A stretch of 64,000 bases of DNA, taken from NCBI GenBank assembly GCA_030686995.1, contig CM060691.1, forward strand, positions 57,299,338 through 57,363,337, read 5' to 3'. How positions within the stretch are numbered: the first letter of the stretch is position 1; each line of letters starts with the position of its first letter. A program made the position numbers and the translations under genes. This document shows positions 32,651-44,806 of the stretch, one piece after another. The notes under the pieces were generated by a model. The model was not told the DNA's origin, made no database searches, and worked only from the letters and a program-made list of their open reading frames with translations. This stretch comes from Artemisia argyi (Eukaryota > Streptophyta > Magnoliopsida > Asterales > Asteraceae).

Positions 32651-34109
32651 TGATGCGAGATATTGCAACTTCACAAGGAGTTTTACTTCTCAAGGGATCT
32701 CAAGAACTTTTGCAATCCTCCAGGCAATGTACCTGATCGTTATAGTGGAGTACAGGTAAATCTGGGGGATTGGTCGTTCTCTAGAGAAATAGTGTAGTTA
32801 GGTTAAAATGTATGTCGAGATAAGTCTAAAGGTGATGGATGATTCTTTTTGTGTTTTTATGTTTTCTTATAAAGCAATAAAAATATCAGTTTTGGAGGGA
32901 AGGGCGGAATTAGTTGCTATCCAACTAACCCAGAAACTACTTTTATAAAACTAAAATTAAAATAACATGAAAAATAAATTTGGTGAACTTCTTATGGTGA
33001 AATAAACGTGTTTACTTAGATTTCACTACTCCCTAATTATCTTTTACATATTTGTTGAATTGTCACGTCCTTGTTTTAGTTGTAGCGTTGTATTCCTTAA
33101 TACCAGTCGTGGGGGTGTGCTACCTTCCCCAATTCTATGAATATTAATTTCACCTAAAAACCTTAAAGTCTATTAAGAAATTCTAGGATCATAAACACAA
33201 CTCATGCAATAAATACAATGAGAAAAACCAATAGTACACGGTATGATCAAGTTTTCTAAGACGTTCAGGCTAGTTATATAAAAGAGGTCAGCCAGTTTTT
33301 TTAGTCTAACGTGAAGCAATCTACTAAACAATAGACAACAAATCAATAATCAACAACTAGGTTTCATTAGATATAAGCAAACACAAATAAACTTATGCTA
33401 GCATGTTAAAGTGAAAAAAAGATAAACAAAGAATCAAACAATACATAAACATATTGAATGATTAAAAGTATAACTTATCTTCAATAGAACATGGATGAAA
33501 AAGGTTGAAAAAGCCCTACAATAAGTCTGGAAATCGTTTAGGGTTTTGTACCACAAGATGTCACACTTAATGAAAATAAAACGAAAACTATATATAGATT
33601 TACAATGCTGACGGCGTCAGCTTATGGGTTCTGACACCGTCAGCCCGCTGTGTTTAGGGTTTCGTCTTGTGCAAGTCGCCGCTATGACGCCGTCATGCTT
33701 TATACTCTGATGCCGTTAGCTTATTTTTGACGTCATCCCTTTATAAGTCTTCTGAGTCATCTCTTGCAATCATAAAGTGTGATGCCTTAATTCAAAATAC
33801 ACCGTCAGGTGTAAATACTCATTTTTTTCTGAAGCGACGTGTGTTAATTCTTTTAGCTCCAAAATGACAAGTGACGACGTCACTGTGCAAATCATGACGC
33901 CACCAGGTCTCCTTTCTGACCGGGTTTTCTCGACTTTGTCGTTTTCCTCACTTTATCGTCCAAATTCGTCCAAAAATCTCCGAATTCCATATTTCTCGTC
34001 CCAATTACCTAAAATACAAAAAGAAACAATTTGAAGCAATAGTTGATCATATTTACTCGATTTTAGGCTTAAATGACCTTTTAAAAATGTACCAAATAAA
34101 TCGTTATCA
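32651..34109 (-). repeat. 5' LTR of gypsy element
   Basis: 1459 bp, TG...CA (plus strand starts TGATGCGAGATATTGC and ends AAATCGTTATCA). A relative with intact TSDs lies at 48256-49812. The distal half is crowded with TGACG/CGTCA motifs (33605-33910). Confidence 0.8.
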
Positions 34110-34742
34110 AATACTTTGATTTTGATTGTTTGCACTGAAGGCACTGGTCATTGTAGCTCACAACTTCTTTTGTATCATCCTTGAAGTTCCTTCTTCTGAA
34201 TACTTCGGCTTTGATCATTTGCACTAAAGGCACGGATTGTTTTAGCACTAAACTTCTTGTGTTGTGTCTAATTGAGTTATTACTCCCTCCTAACTAGTGA
34301 GCCTTCTTCTCTTTGGTCTTTTCTGAATTTCTTAAAATGTTGCAAAAATAACACATAATAAAATAGATAGTATATACAGATCCCTCCCAATCCGAAAACC
34401 CTTCTATCAATAAATCTCTTTAGTCTTCTAACACGCAGCGGAAAGTAGACTGTAGACTTTAGCACTGTGATTGTATGGTTGAGGAGCACAAGATCAAAAT
34501 CATTAACTCACTTAGAATAGAATGCATCTAAGTTGGTAAATAAGCCCTGATGTACACATTTTCTCCCTCCATGATGGAGACGATGTTTCAGAATCATCAT
34601 ATGTATGTATACTTGCCATAAGTAGATCAACTGGAAGTAGTATATATAAGCCCGTAAATGCATAAGTATTATCCCTTGAAAAGATGTCGATCAATTACTC
34701 TCTTTATAATTCTCCTCTAATAAACCTTTAATCAAACCTCTT
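34110..34742. other. Unassigned stretch
   Basis: No gene recognised. It has two partial copies of an approximately 80-bp unit (34120-34190 and 34210-34260; shared TTGCACT-AAGGCAC and ACAACTTCTT). Probably retrotransposon-derived. Confidence 0.4.
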
Positions 34743-35605
34743 TGTTGGTACAATAATGACCAAGGCCCTTATAATGTTTTAATAATGACAAATATACATC
34801 AGGATACTTAATATTACAAGCGATAGCCAAAAACCAAAAAACTACATTGTCTCTGCCCGACGCGCTGGTTGGAGCGAGTTACACCTCCCCAACGTGCCAA
34901 TCTCATCAAAATGGCGTGTTTCGGTTTTTCTAAGTCAGTTTTCCTCTTACCAGACTAAGGTGATTCTTTCAATAAGGTTCGTACATGATATTTGAGAAGT
35001 TTACTTTACGATTTAGACTTTGGGAGGTGTCTAAAACAAAGTCCTCCTGACTTTACAAAATACCAACTCACGAACGTTGTTAAAACAAATAAATCGCAGA
35101 AAAACATTAATTTATATTTTACGACCGCTTTAATTTTTGTCGATAACAAACATAAAATTATTTCAAGTAAAATTTTTAAGTTTTAAACATATAGTTTTCT
35201 ACCTAATAATTTATATCACTAATGGTATGAATAAATGATTATCGAAAGCCTTTAGCAATGGTTGAGGAACATTTAATTAACACTATTGGGACAACTAGGT
35301 CTCCTTATGTTTTAATGATGACAAATAAACCTTCGAAACACATAAAATCACAAACGTGAGCCAAAATTCTCCTGACTCAATAACTGGGCCTGGCGCGCTG
35401 CCGGCACTCCGACGCGCCAACCCACTATATTGATCGGGACGAATTTTAAAAGTCGACTTTCCCCTTGCCTGACAAATGTGGATCTTTTAATACAAGTATG
35501 AATATGTTATGTGCTTCAATGGGAACACTCGAAACGAGTTTTTAAATTAGAGGGATCCAAATTTATAACCTCCCATCTTTGGCAAAACGCCAACTCAAGT
35601 ATTTT
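34743..35605. repeat. Copia LTR fragments (three pieces)
   Basis: 34743-35077 and 35284-35605 are diverged copies of one LTR type (shared CTTATGTTTTAATGATGACAAAT-like start, GGCGCG palindrome near 35395, AAAATACCAACTCA-like end). Between them, 35078-35283 matches the LTR start at 38062-38280 (TGTTAAAACAAATAAATCGC versus TGTTAATATAAATAAATCGC). No intact termini or TSDs. Confidence 0.55.
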
Positions 35606-35937
35606 TATAAACGCCTCTAGCCAAGGCCTTTCTAAACCTAGGGAAATTATATAGTTGAAGTAACATCAAGTGAAAGTATTCATATGGCCATAATCTATGT
35701 TTACGTCTTCTCTAATCACGTAACGGGTTTACTACTTTATTGATCAAACTAAGTCGAAGGTCCCTTTGCGTAAATGCATCATTTCCCGTTGTGGGATATG
35801 CTTTACAATAATGCAAAGCACTTAGCTTGTTTACATCAAGGTGATTATTGATTACGCCGAGTTGTGGAAATTCATGTATTATGAGATTATGAATATTCGA
35901 CATTGATTTGCGTACTCGTCTTCTGACGACCATATTA
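35606..35937. other. Unassigned stretch
   Basis: No gene or repeat recognised; AT-rich unique sequence up to the foldback element. Confidence 0.5.
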
Positions 35938-35946
35938 TTGTACTAA

Positions 35947-37499
35947 GAGTAAATTCCAAAAATCATCCCTAAAGTTTGGCCAAATTACAAGTTTCATCCC
36001 AGATGTTTGGAAAATGCAAGGATCGTCCATCTGGAAAATTTTTGGGGCAAAAATCATCCCTAGTTTACATCAAATGACTAAAATACCCTTGTCTCTATAT
36101 TACTTTTTAGTTTCTTACACAAATGGTCCCTGTGTTTTGCCAAGTTTTACAGATTTAGTTCTATTTTTTTTAATTTATTTATTTAACTATTAATATTAGT
36201 ATTATTTTTTATACGTTTTCGCCCGTTTATTTAAGTTTTTGTCCGTTTTTTTTACGTTGTCCGTTTTACTCATGTTTTTTCCGTTTTTATACGTTTTTGT
36301 CCGTTTTTCTTACGTTTTTGTTCATTTTTCTCACATTTTTCCGTTTTCACATGTTTTGTCTGTTTTCTTACGTTTTTTTCGTTTTTATTTATTTTTGTCC
36401 GTTTTACTTACTTTTTTTCCGTTTTCATACATTTTTATCTGTTTTTCTTATGTTATGTCCGTTTTTCTTACGTTTTTTCCATTATCATACGTTTTTGTCC
36501 GTTTTCGTCCGTTTTTAATACGTTTTCGCCCATTTTCTTACGTTTTCATCTACATTTGTACATTTTTTACTGTTTTTCTTTAGTTTTATTCATTTTATTC
36601 AATTTTGTCCGCTTTTCTTACATTTTGTTCGGTTTTCTTACATTTTTTTTGTTTTCATAAGTATTTGTTTATTTTTACACGTTTTCGCACTTTTTCTTAA
36701 TAGAAAAAAACATAAGAAAATGAACAAAAATGTAATAGAAATGGATAAAATTGAAAAAAATGGGCAAAATCGGGCGAATACGTATAAAAATGAACAAAAA
36801 TGTATGAAAACGGGAAAAACATGAGTAAAACAGACAAAAACGTAAGAAAATGGACAAAACTGCATGAAACGAAAAAAAAAAGTAAGAAAACGGAAAAAAG
36901 TGAGAAAAAAGAAAAAAAATGTAAAAAGAACTGACAAAAATGTATGAGAACGGAAAAAATATAAGTAAAACAGAAAACAAAACGTAATAAAAACGGACAA
37001 AAACGTATGAAAACAGAAAAAACGTTAGTAAAACGGATAAAAACGTAAGAAAAATGGTCAAAACATATGAAAACGGAAAAAACAAACAAAAACGTAAGAT
37101 AAACTGACAAAAACGTATGAGAACGGAAAAAACGTAAGAAAACGGACAAAAACGTAAAAAAAAAAAAAAAAAAAGGGGGAATGTGAGTAAAATGGAAAAA
37201 AACGTAAAAAAAAGGGGGGCGAAAACATATAAAAAATTAATACTAATATTAATAGTTAAATAAATAAATTAAAGAAAAGAATTAGGACTAAATCTGTAAA
37301 ACCTGGCGAAACACAGTGACCATTTGTGTAAGAAACTGAAAAGTAATATAGAGACAAGGGCATTTTAGTCATTTGAGGTAGGCCAGGGACAATTTTTGCC
37401 TCAAAAGTTTCCCACAGGGACGATCTTTGCACTTTCCAAATATCTGGGACGAAACTTGCAATTTCACCAAACTTTAGGAACGATTTTTGCAATTTACTC
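35947..37499. mobile_element. MULE-like foldback element
   Basis: 1553 bp starting GAGTAAATTCCAAAAATC and ending with its inverse (...GCAATTTACTC). The TIRs are about 270-290 bp. The interior continues the symmetry: the left half is repeats of CGTTTTTGTCCGTTTTTCTTA, the right half repeats of the complement, turning near 36700. Flanks are TTGTACTAA (35938-35946) and ATGTACTAA (37500-37508), a 9-bp target duplication with one mismatch, as made by Mutator-like transposases. It has no coding capacity; the Phe-rich ORFs are translations of the repeat. The transcript would form one giant hairpin. Confidence 0.85.
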
Positions 37500-37508
37500 A
37501 TGTACTAA

Positions 37509-38061
37509 TATTTCTTTTGTAGCTCCAAAATCTATATTATCGTTTTAGGCTTCCCACAGTAAGGGATCCCACTCACTTTTCTTTCTCTGCCACGTCAGCT
37601 TTTTCTCTCCAGCGACTTTCAGACGATTGGGTGCCCTTGTAAGGTGACCTACACTACAAAAAAAAAATGCCTTTTATATTTAATTTAAACACAAAAAGTA
37701 CTCACATGAAACAAAAAAATATACAAGAAAATGGACATTCCAATTGATCGTGTATACGACTAAGATAAAAAAATAAATAAATAAATAAAAGTGGCGATCG
37801 ATTCCTCCACAGTAAGGAGATTGATTAGTAATCGATCACCTAAGTCGATCTTGGGGGCTTACTGTGGGCAGCATTATCTTGACGTCCTCATCAAGGGGGA
37901 GCAACCGTCAAGGAGGAGCTTGCACATTTGTTAGTTTTTCGTTGACACTCTTTTTTGTTTCGAAAAAAAAGGAGGAGAAGGAAGTAAAAACTAAAACTTA
38001 AAAATTATTCATTTTTACTTCAAATAAATTTATGTTTTATCATCAATAAAAATGGGGAGAT
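37509..38061. other. Short inverted-repeat unit and Copia 3' tail
   Basis: CCCACAGTAAG (about 37553-37563) and CTTACTGTGGG (about 37858-37868) may bound a 0.3-kb MITE; no TSD seen. From about 37870 purine tracts (AAGGGGGAGCAA, GGAGGAGAAGG, AATGGGGAGAT) lead into an LTR start at 38062, the usual end of a Sirevirus-like interior. Confidence 0.45.
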
Positions 38062-38280
38062 TGTTAATATAAATAAATCGCGTAAAGACATTTATCTATA
38101 TTTTATGATCTCTCTAAGTTTTGTCGATAATAAACAAAAATTATTTCATGTAAAGTCTATAAGTTTTAAACATATAGTGTAGTTTTCTAACCAATAATTT
38201 AAATCACTAAAGTTATCAGTAAATGATTGTTGAAAGTCTTTAGCAATGATCAAGGAAGTGGGGAACATTCTAATTAACTG
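38062..38280 (+). repeat. Copia 3' LTR fragment
   Basis: Begins TGTTAATATAAATAAATCG directly after the purine tract AATGGGGAGAT. Similar to 35078-35283 and to the LTR start at 47156. Truncated near 38280. Confidence 0.6.
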
Positions 38281-38955
38281 GTGACGACTGACGCGTGATT
38301 TTTTTTTCAATAAATTTTAAATGGGTTTGTGCAATGTTTTGAAAGGCTCAAGGCGCACTAAGGCGCAAAGGGCTTATGGATTGAGGCGAGACGTGGATCA
38401 AGGCGTGAGCTTCATCAATATGAGGCGCAGTGAATTGAGTAAAATTCTAAAAGTTTTGCGTTTATGTATTAATGATAACTTAAATAACACTAGAATACTT
38501 ACTTTATCGAAACAAATCTCAAATTCAAACCCAAAATATCAACTAATGTATCAAGATGATGTCATGATGAAATTTCATTATCTAATGCCCGAAATTAAAT
38601 GAGAGGTCCGCATTTATAAACACTTGAATTGAAGAATAAAACTTTCAAATTGTATAATTTAGCTAGTTTATAGGTTATGTTTCACGAACATATGAGTTTG
38701 ATAAATGTTAATTTTTTTTTTTAAAAAAAGGTTCAAAACTCTTCACCTCTCCTAAGCGCAAGGCTCTAAAGCCAAAGGCGCCGCGCCTTTTTTTGTGAGC
38801 CTTATGCATGTGTGGAGCCTTGATCCGAAAAATTCATAAAGCTTGAGCCTTGAGCCGAGGGGCGCGCTGTTTAAAATTATGATTTTGTGTTTAGTTTGTG
38901 TTTTTATTATGTGTTAATTGTGTGTTTATTTGTGTTCGTTTGCGGTGTAAGGGTG
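38281..38955. other. GC-rich repeat element and flank
   Basis: Contains a 0.56-kb repeat (about 38336-38880) with many GGCGC, AAGGCTC and GCCTTGAGC motifs in inverted arrangement at its two ends (AAAGGCTCAAGGCGC near 38340; GCCTTGAGCCGAGGGGCGCG near 38850). It looks like a non-autonomous DNA element; no TSD identified. Confidence 0.4.
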
Positions 38956-41900
38956 TGATTGGTTCCAAACGGTCAACTAAGTTTTCCAATGTGATTGGTC
39001 AACCACGTCAAACGTCTAAAACCAACTAACCAAGGAGTACAGTGTATTCCCGGGTTGTTATGTCCCAGCGAGGTAAGCAATTGTATTTAAAAACGTTTAA
39101 AGTGATCGGGTGATTTAACAGGAGGATCAGAAATTTGATTGGGTGATTATACTACGAGATTATGATTGAAAATAACTTAGAAACACTATTCTAACAATTA
39201 CTGATGATCAGATATCTAAAAACGTAAGTGAAATCTAAAAACGCGCGTTTGAATTTAAAATAAACGCGAACGCGCAAAATAAAAAGTGAAACGTGAGCAA
39301 ATAAAGTCCTACGAATGTAAAAATTATATTTTTACAATCCTAATGTTATAATTTTTAGAAAATTAAAATTATTTTTACAACTATTTAATTAATTACTATT
39401 AATTAATTACTAATTATTAATTACTTTTTAATTAACTAAATTACACTAATTATTAATTAATTATGAAAATTAACTAGAAAAATGAAAATTAAATTTAGAA
39501 AAATCTAAAATATTATAAAACTAATTTTAAAATAGAAAACCTATTTTTTCTACTTTTTAATTATTTATTATTAATTAAAACTAATTATTTAATTAATTTA
39601 AATTAAACCAAAATTATAAAAAATACTAAAGGACAAAAGAAAAATCTGAAAAAATTCCTAAAATTATTTTTAGTTATAATAAACCTAAGAAAAATTAAAA
39701 AATGAGAAGAGCTTATAAATAAGCAGAAAAATAAGCCAAATGACTTAAATAGAAGCTATCACTTTATTTATTTTTGGTTTTTTTCTAAATTTTCTTTTAC
39801 ACAACTAATTATCTACTGAAAATATGCAACTTTTGTAAAGGAACTTTGGTCAGAGCTTATTAATAAGCCATTTGAAAAGCCCAAATTAAGACAGTGAGTC
39901 CTAATAAGCTATGATCACAATGGATTTTGAGCCAAAAAGTTATTAACTAGCTAATGAGGACTGATTATGATAAAAACAACTATGATGTACTAAAATAAGC
40001 TTAAATTAACAGAATAAGCACAAAAAATTAAGCACAAAGCAGAATAAGCACTTCCACAATCCCACAGACAACCACATACCTGATCCTAGGACCTTTGGGA
40101 CATTGTGGGGTCCACTAAGGAGAAGGGAAGTCCAACTTAAGAGTTGACTTGTAATCTAGGGATGGCAGGCTACAAAATAAGCCAACAAGCTAAGCTTATG
40201 GCTTTCTATTGAGCTTTTTGTGAGCTTTGAAAAGTTGGGTCAAACACTGAAGGGTCAGGTTTGGGACATGATAGCAAGCCACAAATAAGCCACCAATAAA
40301 CTATGCAATGATAAGCCAAGGTTCAAATTAAGCTAAGATCTGAGAGCAAGGGCTGATAAGCTACACAATAAGCTAAAATGAGAGGTGTGGGGTCCATTGA
40401 GTACATCAAAATAAGCAAAGGAATATAGACCAATGGTCCTGGTGCAGGGGAGTTGCCTTTCCCTGCAGCCTCAAAATAGCTTATGCACAAGCTACATAAA
40501 AAATCTAGAAAATAAGCTGAATGTAGGATTTTGTAGCTTAGGTGAGACACTATAATTTCTGAGAATCTCAAGTTCTAGTTCTCAATACTAAATTCTAGAA
40601 AATTCCCACCAGAATTGAGATTTTCACAAAACCTGAGATTTTGACTTTTTGAAACTTTTGAACAATTTGACTTTGATCACTTTTAATCTAACCCTATTGA
40701 TTGAATGTGATGTTCTAAGCTACAATGTTACTAAATTAAGCTACCTTAACAAATAATGAAGTGATTTGATGAGAAATTAAGATAAAACACCTAACAGTTA
40801 ACTTCTTATACTAGTTAAAAGCTAACTTTGACTTTTTGCTTATAAACCTGCTGTTTTATGATCTAACTTATCTATGCTAACCTAAAGTAACATATTGGAA
40901 TAGAAAATGTGACCATAAACTAACAAGAGTGCACAGATAAAGGCTGATCCAAACACCTTCTTAAATTATCAACTGTTATACTTTTGCAAATCAAAACTGA
41001 ATTGGACAAAGATTTTCTGAATAACATGGACTACTTATGTTTAAAACTTAATGAGAAGCCATAATCAAGACCAAAGGAGCATCTTTCTAACAGGAAAACA
41101 ACAAAAACCACTTTAAGCTATTTTAACAATAAATGAGCCAGTCTCAAACTAAGTTACCCTGAGCCACCAAATAAGCATAATTTGCAATAAAAAGCATTAA
41201 TAAGCAAGAATAGACATAAATTAAGCACAACTGAATAGGTAATAAGCTAGCTACAATGATTAAGCTAAGAAATGGAATATGAACTCACAACTGTTTCCTG
41301 AGCATAACCAAGAGAACCAAGGACCAATGGACATTCCTATACTCCCCATGGTGTTCTAAACCACAGCTCCATCTTCCTCTTTGATTCTTTTCTTTTTATT
41401 TAATTTTTTTGTATTTTCTTCTAATTGAATTAAAGTTGAAATTAAAACTGAAAGTGAATTGCAGAACTGAGAAACTTATATTAATAAAAAGGAAATGAAT
41501 TACAAACTTAGATTCTTAACTGAGATTACAATAACTTGAAAATTGCTAAATTAAAACTAAAAACTAACAACTCTCCTCCACTGCTTCCTTCCTCTCTTTA
41601 TATTTCCAAATTAGGGTTTCTGAGTTGATTTGGACCTTTCCTAGCTTCAATCTTGTCCCTTAGATTAACATCAATCAATCTTGGCCATTTAAAATTTCTT
41701 GGCACCCAACTCTTTTTGTCTGTTTCCTTTGATAATATAAGTCAGGAGGTCAAGTTTGGAGGCTTGTGTTTGTTTGAGTGTAGGAGGGGGGAGGGGTATT
41801 GAGTGTTGCAGAGGGTGAGGCAGGCTTAGGGGGAATGATGATGAAGTTTGGAGGGTAGCAGGGTAGTGGATGGTGAGGTGGAGAGGGTGATTAAAGTGGG

Positions 41901-42562
41901 TCAAAGGGTTGGGGTAATATTAAACGGGGAGGTGGAGTTTGGTTTGTAGTTGGGCTTGTGTGAAGATTGGGCCAGGAAAGGAGTGAGTGGAGTGGGCTTG
42001 GGGTGGTGTTTGTTGGATTGGATTGGTATTGGATTTAGGGAGTAGTAATATTAAGGGATCCGTTTGGTTTGTATGAAATTTAAGCACAAGGACCATTTAT
42101 GTAATTATTCTGAAATCCAGGGGCTGAAGCTGCAACTTTCCAAAATGTATCATAAGGACCGTTAATGCATAAGCCCTTGTTTAATCATTTTTCAATTTTA
42201 ATATCCCAGGGACTGATTTTGTCACATTTGCAAAGTACAGGGACCAAACATGTAATTTTCTCAAACTTGCCACCCAAGGATCGTTTTTGATAACATTTGA
42301 CTTTTAAGTGCCTTGGGTTGACTTTTTTTTTTTTCATTTTAAACCTTCAGGAACTAGTTTTGTCAATTTTTGAAATTGAGAGACTGAAACTGCCAATTAT
42401 GCAAACTTTGTTTGTTTTTCATTTGTTTTTAAACATTTTGCATCTAAAATATATAAAACACACTTTTGGGATAATTTCTGTATTTTGATACATTTCTGAG
42501 TATTTTTGGATGTTTTGGCAGTTTAGATACAATAAAAATGATGAGTATTTACACACTCATCA
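38956..42562. repeat. Solo LTR, 3.6 kb (copy A)
   Basis: Begins TGATTGGTTCC and ends TACACACTCATCA; 5-bp flanks GGGTG on both sides (38951-38955 and 42563-42567). Non-coding and AT-rich. From about 39700 to 41250 it is filled with AATAAGC/TAAGCC words. A second, interrupted copy is at 47471-53117 with matching ends (both finish around GATRAGTATTTACACACTCATCA-like text). The TG...CA ends, 5-bp duplication and absence of an interior point to a solo LTR, probably Gypsy. No TIRs. Confidence 0.65.
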
Positions 42563-42567
42563 GGGTG

Positions 42568-43511
42568 TGTAGAGGATGGAGATGAAGTGCAGAGGGTGAT
42601 TTCATATGCTTTCTTTTTTTGGCAATTCTTGTTTTAGACTTTTATATGTATATCAAAATTTCAAATTGCATCTTTAAATTTTAAAAGTTTAGCTTAGTTA
42701 GTTGAAAGTTTTTAAAGAAATGTAAATTTAATCCAAAATTTATTCAATTATTATTATTATTTTTGAATGTAATTTGTATTTTTATTTAAATGGATGAAAA
42801 ATTAGTTGGTTTAGAAAATTTAAAAAAAAATGATGGGTCTCACACATGTTATAAATATTTTAATGTGTGAACGTGAAAAATAAAATGTTAAGGTGACGCT
42901 AAAGTGAGCACCTTGTGCTCTAAAGTATAATAAAAACAAAAACGAAATGGTAATAATTGAAACAAGAAGAATCATTTGTTAAATATAAACAAGTTCCTCC
43001 CCAAAAGTAATGAGACATGCTTTCAAGACGGGTAAGATACATTTAAGCTAGGGATAAAAAATTATATATTCAAACCAAAAATGACATAAGCAACACCTCT
43101 AATGAAGAAATGACTCGAAAGCCCTTCTAAGGTGACGAAAGTCTCATTTCCTCATTCATAATAGAAAACGTAATATGGAAAAAAACACTTTAAAGTCAAC
43201 TTTTATTTTAAGTAATGTATACCTCATTTTGTAGTCTATCTTGTACGATACGAATTACCGTTTCATATGCTAAGACTTAAATTATAATTAGATTATTCTG
43301 AAAAATAAAAAATGGCACATATAAAATGTAACTTATCTAAATTTATGCCATAAACAAAAGTTACATAAAGTAGAGGGGCTAAATAATAAATGTGATATAA
43401 AAGTTTTTTCGCTTTTATCTTTTTTATATAATAAAACAAAAACTCAAATGATAACTTTTGCATTTCAAAATAATCTAATCATTCCTTATTAAATAATTTT
43501 TTTTATAATTA
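42568..43511. other. Intergenic, no gene
   Basis: AT-rich sequence before the Pack-MULE. No ORF with recognisable similarity on either strand, no repeat that I can name. Confidence 0.6.
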
Positions 43512-43520
43512 TTTTTTTAA

Positions 43521-43745
43521 GACAAAAATACACCGTTGGTCCCTGAACTTACCACAAAGCATCACCATGCACTCTACCTTTCTAAAAACGTCATGAGGCG
43601 TCCAAAACATGAAAATTTTTGGCCAAATGCGTCCCTTGACCAGTTTTGTCTCGGTCAACGCTCATATTTTGGTATATTCCCAAGGGTATAATAGGCAAAA
43701 TACATTTATCACCACACTATGATTAAATCAACCATGACATATAAC
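43521..43745. repeat. Left TIR of the Pack-MULE
   Basis: Includes GTTGGTCCCTGAACTT, CAGTTTTGTCTCGGTCAACG and CACCACACTATGATTAAATC, all found inverted at the right end. Confidence 0.85.
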
Positions 43746-44443
43746 TTTAGGTATCAAGTGTGTACTACACTCTAGTTAATCAACCAAGAGTGATATTTTA
43801 GTGACCAACTATGAACTTTACTTGGCAACGTTTCCCTTTTGTGTTATTTGCTTTGGTAATGCATTAGATAAATAGTTTTGACTTAGGGAAGTCAAACCGA
43901 TAGAGGTTACAATTTGTGGATTAGATAAATAGGTTTGACTCATGGAAGTCATTACGGGCCATAAACAATGAAAAATTGTCAATAAAGGGGGTGTTTGATT
44001 TTGCTGTTAAGAAATTTATATCAATTGTGTTTGGTTTTCATCATATTATGGGGTGTTTGGTTTTTGCCGTTACAAATAGTACATAAAAGGGGTGTTTGGT
44101 TTGTTATATTCGCTTGTTCCCTCCCACTGTCAACACTAACATCATACAAGTTTTTGATAATAAATCCACCATTGTTCATACAATAACATTTAATGATCAA
44201 AAGCCTTTGCATTTTGGCCCCAAACTACTATCTTTGGATTTGCAGACATAAAGGGGTGTTTGTTTTTTGTCATAAGAACAGTAAACAAAATAGGATACTA
44301 CAAGAAGATTACACGAGAAAACATAGAATTATATATGCATAATAGTGGCAATTAACCTACAAGAACATCAAAATCCTAAAACAAGAACCCAAAAGACCCC
44401 ATTAAACTACCCTTGGAAATATCCTAAATTAAGACCCATTACA
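43746..44443. other. Subterminal Pack-MULE sequence
   Basis: No gene. It has a direct repeat (ATTAGATAAATAG-TTTGACT-GGAAGTCA, near 43864 and 43921) and several copies of GGGGTGTTTGGTTT (43990-44110, 44253); similar GTGTTTGGTTT words occur near 46940-47020 at the other side. Confidence 0.5.
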
Positions 44444-44806
44444 CTAATTATTTTCAGCCATTTTCTGAACAAAACCTTCCTGCATATGAATATTAGCATC
44501 AGCTTCACCATACATCTTGATCAAACGTGCAAGTAGGTCAATTTCAATGGGTTGAGTTTTGCTTAACGCCTCCAAACTGTCAAGCGCCACACCACGCGGT
44601 CCCAAAGCTTCATTCTCCTGAATCAGCTCCCTACGCTTTGGTATCAATATCATCCTCTTCAGATGATCAATATCGGCACGAATAAGCTTTTTAAAAAAAC
44701 CTGCTTCAACAGCCTCTTGACATAACCAGAGGCTCAAACGATCATGTAATCGTGGTGAATCGGCCACTTCCATGAGTTCATTCAACATTGGGAAATCTTC
44801 TTCCAT
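44444..44806 (-). CDS. 120-aa ORF of unknown function inside the Pack-MULE
   Basis: ATG 44806 in fair plant context (TTTCCCCATGGAAG) to the stop at 44444. The protein is charged and predicted mostly helical (N-terminus MEEDFPMLNELMEVADSPRL; later L-A-R-L-I-K-M-Y-G-E-A-D-A-N-I-H). I recognise no family. It points the same way as the F-box gene upstream, with about 680 nt between, and sits near the left TIR. It could be a fragment of a captured host gene or a real small gene; the intact frame and ordinary composition argue against chance, but expression is unproven. Confidence 0.5.
   Translation of the reverse strand: MEEDFPMLNELMEVADSPRLHDRLSLWLCQEAVEAGFFKKLIRADIDHLKRMILIPKRRELIQENEALGPRGVALDSLEALSKTQPIEIDLLARLIKMYGEADANIHMQEGFVQKMAENN

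Larger units (their letters stand above)
30267..34109 (-). mobile_element. Degraded Athila/Tat-like gypsy element (gag-protease and 5' LTR)
   Basis: Minus-strand order: LTR (34109-32651), tRNA-Asp-type primer site (32644-32628), gag, aspartic protease, then truncation where the outer Copia LTR begins (30266/30267). No reverse transcriptase, integrase or 3' LTR is present. Frames are broken many times. The primer site and gag style point to the Athila/Tat branch of plant Gypsy. Confidence 0.8.

Noticed and set aside
36239..37149. Several Phe/Ser-rich ORFs of 70-150 aa
   Set aside because: They are frames of the CGTTTTTGTCCG minisatellite in the foldback element; all frames on both halves are open because the repeat lacks stops.
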